In this document: positions 1-12,900 of the stretch, piece after piece
How the letters are laid out: every line of letters begins with the position of its first letter
How positions within the stretch are numbered: position 1 is the first letter of the stretch
Source: Bromus sterilis
Taxonomy: Eukaryota; Streptophyta; Magnoliopsida; Poales; Poaceae
Reading direction: 5' to 3'
DNA: 64,000 bases
Assembly (NCBI GenBank): GCA_950022295.1
Contig: OX465599.1
Span: forward strand, 4,588,001 to 4,652,000
Notes under the pieces: generated by a model
The model's database searches: none
What the model was told of the DNA's origin: nothing
The model's input: the letters and a program-made list of their open reading frames with translations, nothing else
Made by a program: the position numbers and the translations under genes

Positions 1-260
1 GAGGCCGACAAGTGGGGCTGTTGGGAGGAAGCGCGCGAAAGGCGCCCGTGATCGCGCGCTTTCCTTTCATTCGGCGACCCCAAGCGACCCCCAGCGCGCT
101 GGGTTTGGGTTGGGATCGCCGGACTCAGTTTTGGCCCAATCCGGCGCTATTTGGGCCCTTGGGGGCGCGGCTGGGGGAATTTTCACCCCACGGCGCTAGT
201 TTCGCCGTCTTGGGGGCCTCTTGGGGGCGCGGCTGGAGATGCTCTAAGCTACTTCCTAGT
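1..260. repeat. GC-rich end of a repeat element cut by the window edge
   Basis: This stretch is GC-rich with repeated short words such as GGGGGCGCGGCTGG (seen twice) and ends in AGATGCTCTAA, after which the sequence becomes AT-rich. The block at 57612-57764 has the same flavour (GGCTTGGGGCCGTGGCTGGG, CCCCCAAG) and also ends in AGATGCTCTAA. That suggests two members of one GC-rich transposon family. No conserved protein can be read from it; the short open frame is compositional. Confidence 0.45.
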
Positions 261-699
261 TTCTACTTTGTTGTGTGATTGGAATTCTGGACTATATCTA
301 TGTCTATTTAATACTTATTGAACTTAGACTATGTAATAATAATGGAGTTGTGTATTATGTTAACCACCTCTAGTTGATGTTTGGCTGGAGAATACTATAT
401 CTGGGATTTTTTTTATTTTTTTAGCTACAAAATGGTATATATAACTACTGAAATCCTGATTTATCATATTTTTTGTCAGACGCTATTTAAAAAAAATAAT
501 GCCCTAAAAGCGCCCTATAGCGTACATAGCGTTTTTTAAGGGTCACGCTATTTACGATAGCGCGCTATTTTTTTTCATTGGCCTCTGCCCGAACGAAAAA
601 CATTCGATCGTAGATAGACTTGAACCGAATAAAATTTCTCGGTAGCATGACTCCATCACTCCGAACGCCTCCCCAGCTCGTCATGCACGCGCGCGCAGC
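261..699. other. AT-rich intergenic stretch
   Basis: No coding signal is visible. Around 481-570 the sequence carries several short variants of GCGCTATTT / AGCGCCCTATAGCG, a word cluster typical of decayed repeat DNA. Nothing else can be supported. Confidence 0.4.
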
Positions 700-1235
700 T
701 TGCATCTCGTAATGCACGCGCAGCTTGCAGCTGCCATCGTCGCTGTCGCTTGTTGCCGCCGTCATGTCATCGCCGTCGCTTGCCGTCGCTGTCGTCGTTA
801 TAGCTCGCCGCCGTCGTCGCTTGTCGCAACTCACCGTTGTCGTCATTGGCGTAGCTCGCGCAATTTACCACTTTCATCGTTGTCTCCGCAGTTCGTCGCC
901 ATCGTTGGCGTCGTCGTCATTGGCGTAGCTCGCGTAACTTGCCGCTTTCATTGTTGTCTCCGCAGCTCGCCGTCGTCGTTGGCATCATTGTCGTCGTCAT
1001 TGTCGTAGCTCGACACTGTCGCCATAGCTTCTAGCCGACGTCATTACCGTAGCTCGCCGCGTTATTGCCACAACTTGTCGTTGTCGTTGCCGCCGTCGTC
1101 GCTCGCCACCTCCATCGTCTTCATCGATGTAGCTCACCGCCGTCGTCGCTCGCTGTAGCTCGTCGTTGTCGTCATTGCCGTAGCTCGAGCAACTTGCCGC
1201 TTTCGTCATTGTCTCCGACTCGACGATGGCAAAAT
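700..1235. repeat. Trinucleotide-rich minisatellite (GTCGTCGTCATTGGCGTAGCTCGC type)
   Basis: The block is built from GTC/GCC-rich words. A longer unit, roughly GTCGTCATTGGCGTAGCTCGC then ACTTGCCGCTTTCATTGTTGTCTCCGCAG, recurs near 838, 915 and 1165 with substitutions and small gaps. Several overlapping open frames on both strands are a by-product of the three-base periodicity. I do not call them genes. Confidence 0.7.
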
Positions 1236-2085
1236 TCAAAATATCATATCCCGCGTATAAGAATTGCCATATTGTGATTGTCATATCGTACAAATAAGAA
1301 TTTCCATGTGCCATATATAATGAATGCCATGTTACACATAATATCATGTCCCCGCATATACGAATTGTCATGCGATACAAATAAGAATTGTCATGTCTCG
1401 TATATACGAATATTATATCACGTAAAAATAAAGAAATTTGCCATAATCGACAAACAAGAATAAGATTTGTCATGTCCTACGAATAAAAATTGACATGTCC
1501 TATGAATAAGAATTGTCATGTCCTACCAATACAAATTGTCATGTCCTACTAGTAAGAATTACCATGTCTGATGAATAAGAATTATCATGTCCTAGCAATA
1601 AAAATTGGCATGTCTGATGAATAAGAATTGCCATGTCTTACCAATAAGAATTGCCATGTCTGATGAATAAGAATTGTCATGTCCTACCAATAAAAATTGT
1701 CATGTCCTATTAGTAAGAATTGTCATGTCCTATGAATAAGAATTGCCATGTCCTACCAATAAGAATTGTCATGTCTGATGAATAAGAAGTGTCATGTCCT
1801 ACCAATAAGAATTGTCATGCCTGATGAATAAAAATTGTCATGTTCTACCAATAAGAATTGTCATGTCCTACTAGTAAGAATTGTCATGTCCTATGAATAA
1901 GAATTGACATGTCCTATCAATAAAAATTGATGTGTCTGATGAATAAGAAGTGTCATGTCCTATGAATAAGAATTGCCATGTCCTACGAATAAGAATTGGA
2001 ACCATGCCGATTTGCCATGTTCTATTAAAAATTCGCATGTCCAACACAATAAGGATTGTCATGTCCTATAAATAAGAGTTACCGC
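1236..2085. repeat. Minisatellite of about 22-24 bp units (AAGAATTGTCATGTCCTAYNAAT)
   Basis: Some 850 bp consist of tandem copies of a unit near AAGAATTGTCATGTCCTA followed by CCAAT, TGAAT or CTAGT. Variant copies read GCCATGTCTGATGAATAAG. More than 30 copies are visible. Divergence is highest before 1460, where CATATCGTACAAATAAG-type variants occur. The array directly abuts the GTC-rich block on its left and a C-run (about 2090-2101) on its right. Confidence 0.9.
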
Positions 2086-3980
2086 GCATCACCCCCCCCC
2101 CCAACATCGGATATCTTCTCGGGGTCACGAGTCATCGTCGCATCTCTCTAGGATCCTCGATGTATTACTACAAATTGTCGTTGTCGTATGGTAGATTAGC
2201 CGCCACCGCAACACCACAACGTCAACAATCGCTCCACCCCGAACCACATCCCCATTGTCGCAGTTGAGGTGCGCCGGAGAATCTCTCCGACACATATGTA
2301 TCTCAAGAACCCGTCATACCGCGCACCGTCACCCCACCCCTCTTTTGACCGCCGGATATCTGCCTGGGGTACACTGGTCGTTGACGCAACTCTCCGGGGT
2401 TCTAGCCGATGAGTAAAAAACAATTGAAACACAATGGGAACCCCGCCATGCCGCCCATCATAACCCTCCACACCCCTCCTGACCGGCGGATATCTATTCT
2501 ACGCAGCTCTCCGAGGTTTTCGCCGATGAGTGAAAAGTATCTGAAAAACAATTGTAGTTTTAAATATAGCGAAAAAATAGATGAAACAAATCATGGCAAG
2601 TTTAGTGCAAACACCATGGCAATTTACGTGCAATAGACATGGAAATTTTTGGTCCAAAAAAAGTTGTCGAAACATGTCGATATGAGGTCTAGTTTCGAAG
2701 ATCTCGTCGCGACGGATTTAATGGTACGAACGGAATTTTGAACGAATTTTTTACTTAAAAATAAAACTTTTAAAAGTTTGAAAAGGTTAAAAGCCGCCCT
2801 AATACGTACGTACGAGTGGGCAAAGCAAAACGTTTTGCACGTTCAGGCGTTCGTTCGGACAGGGGCCTGCCCGAACGATGTGATAATGCTGACGTCGCCA
2901 CCGATCGCACGCAGCGGTTAGTGCAAAAATATCAGCCATGGATGCTGCGTTGGAGCACACGAGCGTCAGGTGAGTATCATTTCTGTTTCCTAGACATAGA
3001 CACCAAAAATAGACATACCGTCTCCTTCTCAGATAGCACAACGTGCCTTGCCTCTTTAAAGTTGTACTAGCAGAGAAAGGCACGGCGGCACGCCGTGCCG
3101 TGTATTAGTGTGTTTGCTTTCAGTTATTCGTGGCATTTAAAGCAGCATATGTTGTAAATTGTTGAGTCGATTACAAAGTCGATGACATACAGAGGGAGGC
3201 GAAAGTTAGAATACAATAGAAGGTTGCGCTTCACATATAAACGGTGTACATATCTAGATAAGAAGAAAAGCTTGGCGGACTGGGTTGCAGTTTGCAAGAA
3301 TCTTCGTGATTTCTAAGTCATCTTCTTCATCATATGAGGACATGATTATTTTGGTGGAGCTTTGCCTGGAGCCTTGCATAATTCTTTTTTCACCCCGAGC
3401 TCTATTTCTTCAAGTCAGGAGAGTTGAACTGCCTCGACTTTAATCGGGGGTTTGAGGTGGTGCCAAATTGGTATTCTTTCATACCTTCGGACAGAGCTGG
3501 GTGATATTATCTGTCTAGTGGATATGCTGAACAAAGTTAACACTTGATCTGCGTAAATTTTTTAATAATGCAGAAAAATAATATGCAGCAAGACAGATTT
3601 TTTATGTAGATTTTATAGTGCAAAGTTACCACAGTTCATGTCATATACTTAAGTTTAGTTGATGACTACGGGCAATCATGATTTCTTCACTTCTTAATCA
3701 TGATGTTCAAGTGTTCTAACACAAAATTTGAAAAGCAATGCTACAAAGATGTTTGTGACATTCACTTAGGGACAATTTTTTAGGAATCCAAATGTGCACG
3801 GCCAGTCTGTGGATCTGTGCATTATTTTTCATATATGTCTGTATGCCCTAATTTGTTGCTACTAAGAATGAACGAAGCCCGAGTTCACCAAAGTTTGAGA
3901 AATTTTGTTAGATCACATATGTTGATACGCTAAATTAGTGTACACAGATCTTGGAACATTACATAACAGAGCGCAAGGCA
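2086..3980. other. Intergenic DNA with short repeated words
   Basis: No convincing gene. Around 2100-2540 the words GGATATCT, TCTCCGGGGTTCT and GCCGATGAGT recur two to three times at a spacing of about 130-300 bp, so this is old tandemly duplicated sequence. At 2850-2880 GTTCGTTCGGACAGG faces CCTGCCCGAACGA, a short inverted repeat. The sequence from 3080 to 3980 shows nothing recognisable. Confidence 0.4.
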
Positions 3981-4210
3981 TGGGACGGTCACAAATAAAG
4001 CCAAATAAAACATTTACTCACCTCAACTCACCATGTCCGCCACATCCAAGCTGACACTCGTGCATCTGCTCGAGCCACCGTGGAAGAAACCCTCCTGATG
4101 CATCGCTAGAAGAGGCTTCGGAAGCAGAACCTGCTGGACTTCAAGGCCGCCATTACCATAGATTTGGATCATGGTCAGTCTTGATGTTTCAGGTGCCCGA
4201 GGCGAAACCA

Positions 4211-5600
4211 AAACCCATAGCCCTTGATAAGTTTATATAAAAAGTTAAGTAAACATGTAAGTGCGTCCAAAACGAAATTCTTTGTTTAATAATTATGCAC
4301 ATTATTTTAAAAAAAATCTAACATATTTTCATGGCCGCCGATGATGATATCAATATCATTCTCCTCCAATATTTTCTTCTCAATGCATAAAGTAGCGAAA
4401 TCAATTACCTATCCGAGACATGATTGATCTCAAGTGGTTCTTCAATAATTACAACATTCAAAAGTTTATTTAAGCCGATGATTGTAGTATAAATGACTTC
4501 GACAATTACTTCAACAATTGACATGCATATTATAAATGACCCAATAAACGATAGAACTGTAGAAGCACAATCAGACTAAAAATTCTACATAAAAAACTTT
4601 GGTCTATCAGGAGTCATCTGTATAACACTTAACTTAGATTTTTTTTTACTTGAAACTTGAGTTAGAATTTATGTCATTTAACTTAACATCCAATGAGCCG
4701 CACCGAGATTCTTTTTGCCAATTTGGTACACCATCCTATCCGCAAAAAAGAAGTTCAAAACATCTGACATGGTTGGAGTTACTGAAAGTACTTCTACTTG
4801 TCCCAGATAATAACAATAAGCTCTTATTAAATCATATGAGACATCACTTTTTTCGGTTGTTCTCGACAGATCACATAAACAACCTAAGAAAATAGTAAGG
4901 TCGCTCTAATATTCAGAATATGAAGAATTTTTGCCGCATCTGCTTCCAGTAATCAAACAGAGGAAAAACAAAGGTTATGCTTAGGAACTCAAATCACTAA
5001 GGCTTTTATCTTGCATCAGGGAAAAACACTACCACAAAACATATTAATCTCTATTGTGTGCTACTGCACATACTCACAGGAGAAATTGGCAACTGTTGTG
5101 AACTCTCACTTAGGTGATAATATAAAGAGTGCGGTATGGACGCATGATTTTGTTGGAAACTGAAAATAGTAACACGTATTATAAGGAGTGTGGTATGGAC
5201 GCAGGAACTTACCCGGTTGGAGACAGAATTAGTTGGTAATCCCTGGGAACATATATTGATCAGTGCTACAAAACTAAAATATAAGTGGGTGATTAGTACA
5301 CAGGGAGGCACTGCTATGTTCCCTGAACAAAACCAGGCATTCGTATTTTATTGCTTATTTTGCATTTCAGGGCTATAGTTGATAGTTATCTAAAGGAGAT
5401 TCCCGAGAATAGATATCTATTTGAATATGTAAAGTGTGTCTGCAGTGGTTATTCCTCTCATGTTGATATTATCGGGAGTTGTTGGTTTCCTCTTCTTGCT
5501 TGTGAGGGTTGTGCTACCGCTGATCTAAGCAATTACATGTGTAGATTAGTAGATAGTGAGGCATCCAGAGTATCTCCATAAATGTATACTAAATTACTAA
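4211..5600. other. AT-rich stretch, no supported gene
   Basis: If the candidate gene above is real this would be intron. It is AT-rich with frequent stops in all frames. Near 5125 and 5189 a short word (GAGTGCGGTATGGACGCA / GAGTGTGGTATGGACGCA) is directly repeated about 65 bp apart. Confidence 0.35.
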
Positions 5601-6148
5601 CCTCATTGACATCTGATGTCCATGGTGCGTCCCTTGATGTTGGTGTGCTTGTAAATGCCGATGGTGTCGGACCGCCACATGTATCATCTTGTTTGTCAAA
5701 CAACGTCCAAATACTGGCATCAATGGAAGCAGAGCAGTAGCTGTCGATATATAGATAAACATTCTGAATTTTCAAATGTTGAAATGATTCTAGCTATACT
5801 GCCCCTGCTAGCTGAGAAAAGAAGTATGTTGTGCATGGCAACAAATGTTTTGTATGTGTATTTCTAATAGTGCGTATCTTTAAAATGTACATAGAAAGGT
5901 ATAAAAATTGAATTATGCTTACCTACGGCAATAACAAAAAATGAACTTCACAAAAAATAAAAGCACAATCAACTTGGTTTCCCCTCCTAAGCGTGAACAC
6001 AAATAACTAATACACGGTGCAAAAAGGGGAGTACATTTTTTACTACAGCTAAACTTTGAAAGGGGTGGGGGTGTTGAATCAGAATAGCACATGGATGCAT
6101 ACATCTACATGAACGAAAGTAACACATCAAAAAGGAGGAATTGAATTA

Positions 6149-6190
6149 GGAGAGAGAGAGAGAGGAATTGAATTAGGAGAGAGAGAGAGA
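6149..6190. repeat. GA microsatellite in a short direct repeat
   Basis: The word GGAATTGAATTAGGAGAGAG is followed by GA dinucleotides and occurs twice in tandem, directly before an exon-like segment at 6208. Confidence 0.7.
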
Positions 6191-6354
6191 CTGTCAGAAA
6201 ATTGCACCTCAGAGCCCATTGTAAAGAAGGCTGATGGTGCTCCATCCGCACGCACTGTGTGATTTGCCTGCGGGAGCTCAAGGGTACCACAACCTCGCGG
6301 GAGAGGTGTGCGGCATGTTAATCACCTGCCTCATGATGCCCCAAGCAAAGATTG

Positions 6355-6610
6355 AGGTTGCCGCTGCTCGCCTTGTCCGTGGTTAATAACGATGCAAACG
6401 GCAAGCCGGTGTCACCATGCAGCCAAATATTTTAAGTAAAAATGCTTAGTGAATGAAAAAGTCGCTACTTTTTCTCAGATGAAAGGTTGCCGATGCTCGC
6501 CTTGTTCGTGTTTGACAACGATACAAACGGCAAGCCGGTGTCACCATGCAGCCGAATATTTTAAGTAAAGTGCTCAGTGAATGAAAAAATCGCTACTTTT
6601 TCTCAGATGA
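6355..6610. repeat. Two-copy tandem duplication, 129-bp period
   Basis: AGGTTGCCGCTGCTCGCC at 6355 and AGGTTGCCGATGCTCGCC at 6484 start two copies. Both share GGCAAGCCGGTGTCACCATG and end in CTACTTTTTCTCAGATGA. Only a few substitutions and one small indel separate them, so the duplication is fairly recent. Confidence 0.85.
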
Positions 6611-8320
6611 ATTACCCTAATAAGCGGATGTAAAAAACATAAGTATGCGGAATATGTTTGTTTAATTATATGGGAAACCAAAACTGGAGCTTCTGTTCAA
6701 GTTAAAGGTTCATATATCTAGTGTTCTCTAACAGTATTGTAACTAAATTAGTAGTTATCTTAACTAACTGAATAAGCATTCAAAGTTTCAAACCAAGTGA
6801 ATTATTTCAGTTAGTTTAAACGAATAGTGAACTGCAACAATAGTCAGATGTACAATCAGGTAAGCTTTGCCTTTTCCACCATAGGTGCCACTCAATATGT
6901 TACTATATACTCAACTCCTCTCAACTTTTTTGTTTGGAAAATGAAACATGCATTCCTACCTATCTATATGATAGTGATAGAAAGACTATCTGATCTCCTT
7001 GTACCCCCTTGAACAGATGAGGTCGAAGCAACCTGCGAAAAACCAAACTAATCAGATATGGAGATGAGGAAGAAAAATAGTATTAACAGGAAAACAATGG
7101 ATTGTGAAATGGAGATTATACAAAAAAAGTAATATTTGGAGATGTTAGGTTCAAATAGAGAAATGGAAACATGATGTATCAGATCAGAAGTTGATTGATT
7201 TTATGGCTGTTTTTTTGTCACGTTATGTACTTTGTTATTGAATTGGTGCTAAAGCAAAGAGAGAGAAAAGCCTTCGGTGGAATGACTAATCTACCACAGG
7301 ACGTACTAACGTCCAGTTGTAGCATTACTTGATCTTCTAGTACCAATAAGGTGGGAATTAAAAACAAAATTATATGTTATGACCATGATATCTTACTTTT
7401 AGTGGAGGCTTGGATGATCAAATATGAAGTGATTAGGTTTTCTTCTTAAAACTGAATAGTGACTTTGCCTGTAAAAATGTCCAGGGCAATTCCATATGCT
7501 TGATGTCCAATAGTTTTAGAAGAAGACCAGAAGAAGGGAGGGGTGAAGGGATTCATACCCATCCCTTGTCAGAGGCTCTTTTTTGAAGGAGAGTGATCTG
7601 GTTCTGCATCTCCTTCTTGCGGTGTTGTCCAACTCGGCCCCTCTGGTTATGGCACGGATGAATCAGATGGGGAAAAACTAAGAGAAGAGAAGCAGAGGAG
7701 GGATTCGTACCAAGATGATGTGCCCGTTCTTGAGAAGGAGAGGGAACTCGGTTGCCACCATGGTCTCGTCCTAGGTTTCTGATCCGTGGAGGGAGGGCCT
7801 GGTAGATCTGGCCTCCGCCTGAGCAAGTCGATTTGATCTTGGAAGGGGAAGAGGTTGCCGGAGGTGGGGTTGGGGCGGCGGCTAGATTTGGTGCGGTGGG
7901 AATTAGGGAGAGGAGGAAGACAGCGAGCGAGAGCAGGGGCGCAGCCGCGCAGGGCCCTTTCGTTCGTGTGAAAGCGGTGGGCCGTGGAACCGTCGTCCAG
8001 AATAGTTTCAACTGGCGGCTGTCCCGGTAAACTGAACCAAAGGCAAAAAAAAAACAGAAAATTCGTAGGACACGTGCCAACTGTGTAGAGTAATGAACCA
8101 GAGCATTGCAAACGAAGGAGGAGGCTTGTACCTTAGCCAACTTGTATTATTAGTATATTCTTCTATCGCATGATGCAGCAATATAATGGTGGAGGTTTGT
8201 GCGTGTCGGAGCACAGCAAATTAGGTACTCTAGATAGAATCCAAACACGGTTCCAACTATCTAGCTCTACATAGAGACTCCTCTTACAAATTCTTCTTAG
8301 TTGCCTCGTACGTACGTACG

Positions 8321-8667
8321 TATATAAACAGGACACGTACATTAATTTGGATAAAACTAGACATGGATCGCCGCCATTGCAACCCAGCGAGAGAGTCCAG
8401 CAAAGCAACACACAACACAATGGCGGCCTTGGCCGATGACATGACCTCCGAACCCTGTCGCGTTCGTGGCACGCCGCCTCCGGAAGTGTGGATTGTTCAC
8501 GATTTAACTATCTTGTATGTTCTCAGCCATGTCATGGTCTCAACGCAGGGACCAATGCTTCTCAGAGATTTGTGTGCAACCCTGTCATGGGAACATCGTG
8601 GTTGACGGTGTCGAGGATGCCGGTCAAACTGGGCTCGGTTACGACTCGGAGAACAACTTTGCAACAC
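8321..8667 (+). other. TATA box followed by a possible short coding region
   Basis: TATATAAA at 8321-8328 is followed by an ATG at 8363 with an 80-codon open frame and a second in-frame ATG at 8420. In a different frame, a segment from 8529 to 8667 reads as plausible protein (GNIVVDGVEDAGQTGLGYDS) and meets a strong donor, GTGAGTACG. The frames do not join through a normal-sized intron, so the coding arrangement is unclear. The region lies head-to-head with the minus-strand exon series starting at 7761, leaving about 560 bp that could act as a shared promoter. Confidence 0.25.
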
Positions 8668-8699
8668 GTGAGTACGTACAAACTAAAGTGTAAACTACG

Positions 8700-9960
8700 G
8701 TACCTGAAACTTTTTTAGTTGGAACCTCAGACTTCTGCATCAATTGATGCACATTGTCATATTTATTTCAAATCGATTTAAGGCCACAAGGTTAAAGTAC
8801 AAAACCACTAAAACAAAACCATTACAAAATATAAATGTAGCACCTATAATCATATCAACTTCTTCCGCAATAACGCCTTCATATCACAAAGATATAAATA
8901 GTTCTTTGTTTCCATTAACAAAACGTACTTTTTTATTCGCTCCTTTGGCACTGGTATAGAAATTAATGAAATTGATGTTTGTTTACATTAGTAACTAAAC
9001 GATTTTAGGGAAGGCCTACATATGGACGGATTTTGATTAATACGGATCGGTCGTTCGGCTACTATGATTGCACGACAATACATTGAAGTTCATCTAAGAT
9101 CACCTATTTTTTGCGAGAAAAAATAATAATCTCTTCGTTAAACATCATGGTAGTACAAAGAAAACAAGAAGCAATTAAAATTACAGTAATATCCAAAAAT
9201 CACCTAACGACGACTACAAGCATTGAAGTGAGTCAAAGGCGCGTCGTCATCATTAACCCTCCATCACCGAAGCCGAGCAAACTTTGTTGTAGTAAACGGT
9301 CAATAAATCATAATGCTATAACTCCAAAAGATCAACACACCAGAACAACAACCATCGCCTATCACCGATGAAGAGAAGCGCGAGGGAGTGCTCAGGAGAA
9401 GAAAACATTTGACTAGAACATAGCACCCCAGAACAGAGAAGCGCGAGGGAGTGCTCAGGAGAAGAGAACATTTAACTAGAACGTAGCAGAGATGGATATT
9501 CGGTGGGGATTTTCAGGTTTTCTTGAGAAATCCATCTGCAGAGATATAGGCATGGCGTGTTATCTGCGGACGAAAGTTTATTACCTTTTCTTGCTTGTAT
9601 GTATCTTTTTCATTTGGTCCCAGCGCCATCCATCTTTTGCGGAAACATGCAACTGTGACCCTGACTGATCTCATCCATTTTCCGGCGACTTCAAAGCTAA
9701 AGATTGCAATGCAGCTTTTTGTTTATCTTGGTGATGTTTAACCGCGTCTTTCTAGGAGCTGGATCGCCAGATGCCAGGATCCAACACGTTATTCCACAAC
9801 AAATAAAACACATCTAAAATAATGTCATAACAAAACTAATAGTGACTGATAGTTACCAACTGAAAATAACTATCAACTAACACAGCAGCCCTGTTTCATT
9901 CACGTCCCATGTAAATGAAAGTTTCTACAAGTTGGTGCGGCAAATGAAAAACAACGAGTG
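8700..9960. other. Intergenic DNA downstream of the peptidase gene
   Basis: Mostly AT-rich and without a supported gene. It contains a direct repeat of about 60 bp: GAAGCGCGAGGGAGTGCTCA occurs near 9373 and again near 9438, followed each time by GGAGAAGA(A/G)AACATTT. The last few hundred bases before 9970 would hold the 3' UTR of the peptidase gene. Confidence 0.4.
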
Positions 9961-9969
9961 ATCGACATG

Positions 9970-12900
9970 CTATGCAGCCACAGGGAGCAGGCCGTTGTGC
10001 CTGAGCAGTGGTTCGGGCGAAGGCTCCCGTCCTCGGAAAGCAACGAAAACCTGCAAAGATTTTCCAGCGTCAGTAGTGGTCTTTGAACAACTCTACACAG
10101 CGAGAAAGATTTCCCAAGTACGTAGTAGCTGGATGACCAACCTCGAGCGGAGATTTTCCACCTCCAAGTGCAAGAACTGTTTCTCTGAATCGTCTGCCGG
10201 TTTCCTCAATGGCCTACAAACAGAGCATTCATCAGCGCCAGAAGAAAGATCAAAAAAGCATCGCGTTTTCTTTTTCTGCAACATGCAAGGCTGAATGCAG
10301 TATGGAAATCAAATAAAGCCGAGTGGATTAGTAACGGAAAATATGATCCGGTTGCAAGTTAGTTTCGGTTTCGTCTGAGAAAAACACACCTTCTCATTAT
10401 CCAGACCAACATCTTCAAATGCTGAGAATGCATCAGCTGATAGTACTTCGGCCCACTGTAAGGAGGACATGAAAAGATACAAGCTTTAGTTGTGTTTGCA
10501 GACTAGGTCAGGAGAAACAGATACCAGAACTGTTATGACAATTTACCTTGTAACTGTAGTATCCAGCTGCATAGCCACCTGCACATACTCCATGGTGTAA
10601 ATGAGAAGCGAAAACCATGATTAATAACATGAATTTACATGTTAGTTAAAACATGTGTAGCAAACCTGCAAAAATATGGCTAAATCCACACAGGAATCTG
10701 TCCTCTGGCAGAGGAGCAAGAACCTGGGTCTTTTCTGCAACCCTTCGGTCAACATCATACACGGACACTGGTCCACTGGGATCATAAGTTGTATGCAGTT
10801 CCATATCTACACTTGCAAAACGTATCTGCAGACAAGCATTCAAATAAAAAGACGATGGAACAACAAAGATCAGTAACATCAAATAGTCAGAAAAAACATG
10901 CAAGATTACAGCATTCACTCAATCATGTGACAGGTTCCTCAAACAAGTATAAGTGGTTAAGAACATCTCGAAATGGTAAACGTGAATGTCAGCTGAAACA
11001 TTTGCGGATGGGACAATTAAAGTAAATGGCTTCAAAAACATGGCATACAACATCCCCACCTCTCTTGCAAACAACAGTTTTCAAGCCATAAACATGCCAC
11101 TACAAGTAACTGTTTCTGAAATTTAAATCAGTTATACAAGTCTGATTGCATATATGTCCAGTAGTCAAGTTCATCGACCTTTGACCCAAGACCACAAGTT
11201 TAAGGACGTGCAGTGAAATTTATGATGTACCCGACAATACCAACTAATGATGACAAGGAAAGCATGAGAGCCAAAGGCAACATACCTGACGCAGACTGAA
11301 GGTGCCAGCACGGAAATTCTTTGCGGCCACAAGCTTAGCATAGATTTCCTCTGGCAGAGGTTCACCGGTTTCATAATGCTTTGCAATGCTCAAAAGAGTA
11401 TTCCTGTTATGCAACAAGCCGTCAATTTACCAGAATCAGGCAAGATTCAAGCTAAACCAAACAAAATAGAGCCACCGTACTTGTGGTAGCACCAGTTTTC
11501 CATGAACTGGGAGGGTAACTCTACAGCATCCCATTCTATTCCACTGATACCAGCAACAAAGGCTTCATCTTGTCTGGTAAGCATATGCTGCAGCGCGTGA
11601 CCAAATTCATGGAACACGGTTTCGACCTACAGAAGCCATGTGCAATGATTTTGTTCTTATGAACCCTAATAAGGATAGATGATCTTCCTAAATATTTACA
11701 GCATGCATACATGTCATAATTTTTTTATACGTATAACAGTTATTTATTAAGAATACCCAGAATAATTTACCATAAGTACACTGCTTACCTCACGGAAGGT
11801 CATAAGACTGGGCTTATCGCCAACTGGTGGCATCTGATTACACACCATATGGGCAACAGGCAGCCTTACAGATGACCCACTGCGAGCTAGCACAGTACTA
11901 CGAGAAAAGACGACATTCATCCAAGCCCCACCACGTTTTTCAGATGGCCTTGAGTATGGGTCGAAGTAGAAATAAGCAACAGGGCTATTGGAAGAATCTT
12001 TGACACAATAAAATTTGACATCACTGTTCCAAACCTGAAAGGGTGGTCACGGATCAACATTTGCAGAATATTTACTTATGTTAAGAGAAGTGAATGGATA
12101 CTTACAGGAGCCAATCCATCTGCAGCTTCAACGCTGATTCCAAAGAGCTTATTCGCAAGACTGAATAGACCATCCATAACCTTGGGCAATGCAAAGTAAG
12201 GACGTAGTCCTTCCTGCAATGGCAGGGCTCAAGTCAGCTCAATGGCAGCATATATTATTATGAACGCAGGATGGAAGTCATTTGTTTCAAGCAGAGCAAA
12301 TTTATTCGGCAAACATATATTAGATAAGTTTCAGCAACAGAAATGCAAAGAAATATAGTTAAAACAGTTCCGAAAGCAGATTTTAGAAAAAACGAAATAA
12401 TACATTTCTGTAAAGAAAGAACCTCATCAATGTCGTATTTAGATTCCCGTAGTCGTTCACTCCAGAAGTTAAGATCCCAGTGTGATAGATCATTGGCTTC
12501 TGCAGAACCGGAATCTTTCACAAAAGCTTTTAGATCTTCCATGTCTGCATTAAGAAAAGCAGCAGTTCAGATATTTGTGGTATTTCAGCCTAGTCCTTGG
12601 CCTACATAGAAATATACAGGAGAAAAATGTTTCATGATGGAAGATATAATGATGCTGACGGATAGTTGCTCCTACGCTTGTTTGGGATCTCTCAAGAGAG
12701 CCAAGGTAGCGATACAAAAACAAGAAACGCAACATCAAACATAAATGACAGAATAGGACTCCAAAATGAGTCTTGGCTGCTACAACTCCAGAAGATTTTA
12801 ATAAAATAGGCAAAAATTCTGGAACTCTGGCTGGTTTTACCTTGAACAGCGTGATCCCAGGAAGCAGCACGAATCTTCTCAAGAAGCTCTTGGACCCGGT

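Larger units (their letters stand above)
4022..7761 (-). other. Series of exon-like segments of an unrecognised minus-strand gene
   Basis: Five segments with canonical splice borders look coding. They are 7711-7761 (starts MVATEFPLLLKNGHIIL), 7559-7642 (in phase with the first; contains KKEMQNQITLLQKRASDK), 6208-6267 (ANHTVRADGAPSAFFTMGSE), 5602-5740 (DKQDDTCGGPTPSAF, Ser/Thr/Pro-rich) and 4022-4130 (SEASSSDASGGFLPRWLEQ). A possible terminal exon, 6964-7032, would close a 67-aa protein after the second segment. I cannot join all five in one phase, so exons may be missing or the locus may be decayed. I recognise no family. The segments are interrupted by a 129-bp tandem duplication at 6355. 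Could be a real low-expression gene or captured gene fragments. Confidence 0.35.

Noticed and set aside
7553..8140. 195-codon minus-strand open frame
   Set aside because: It runs through the probable 5' UTR, exon 1, intron 1 and exon 2 of the candidate gene and has low-complexity composition.
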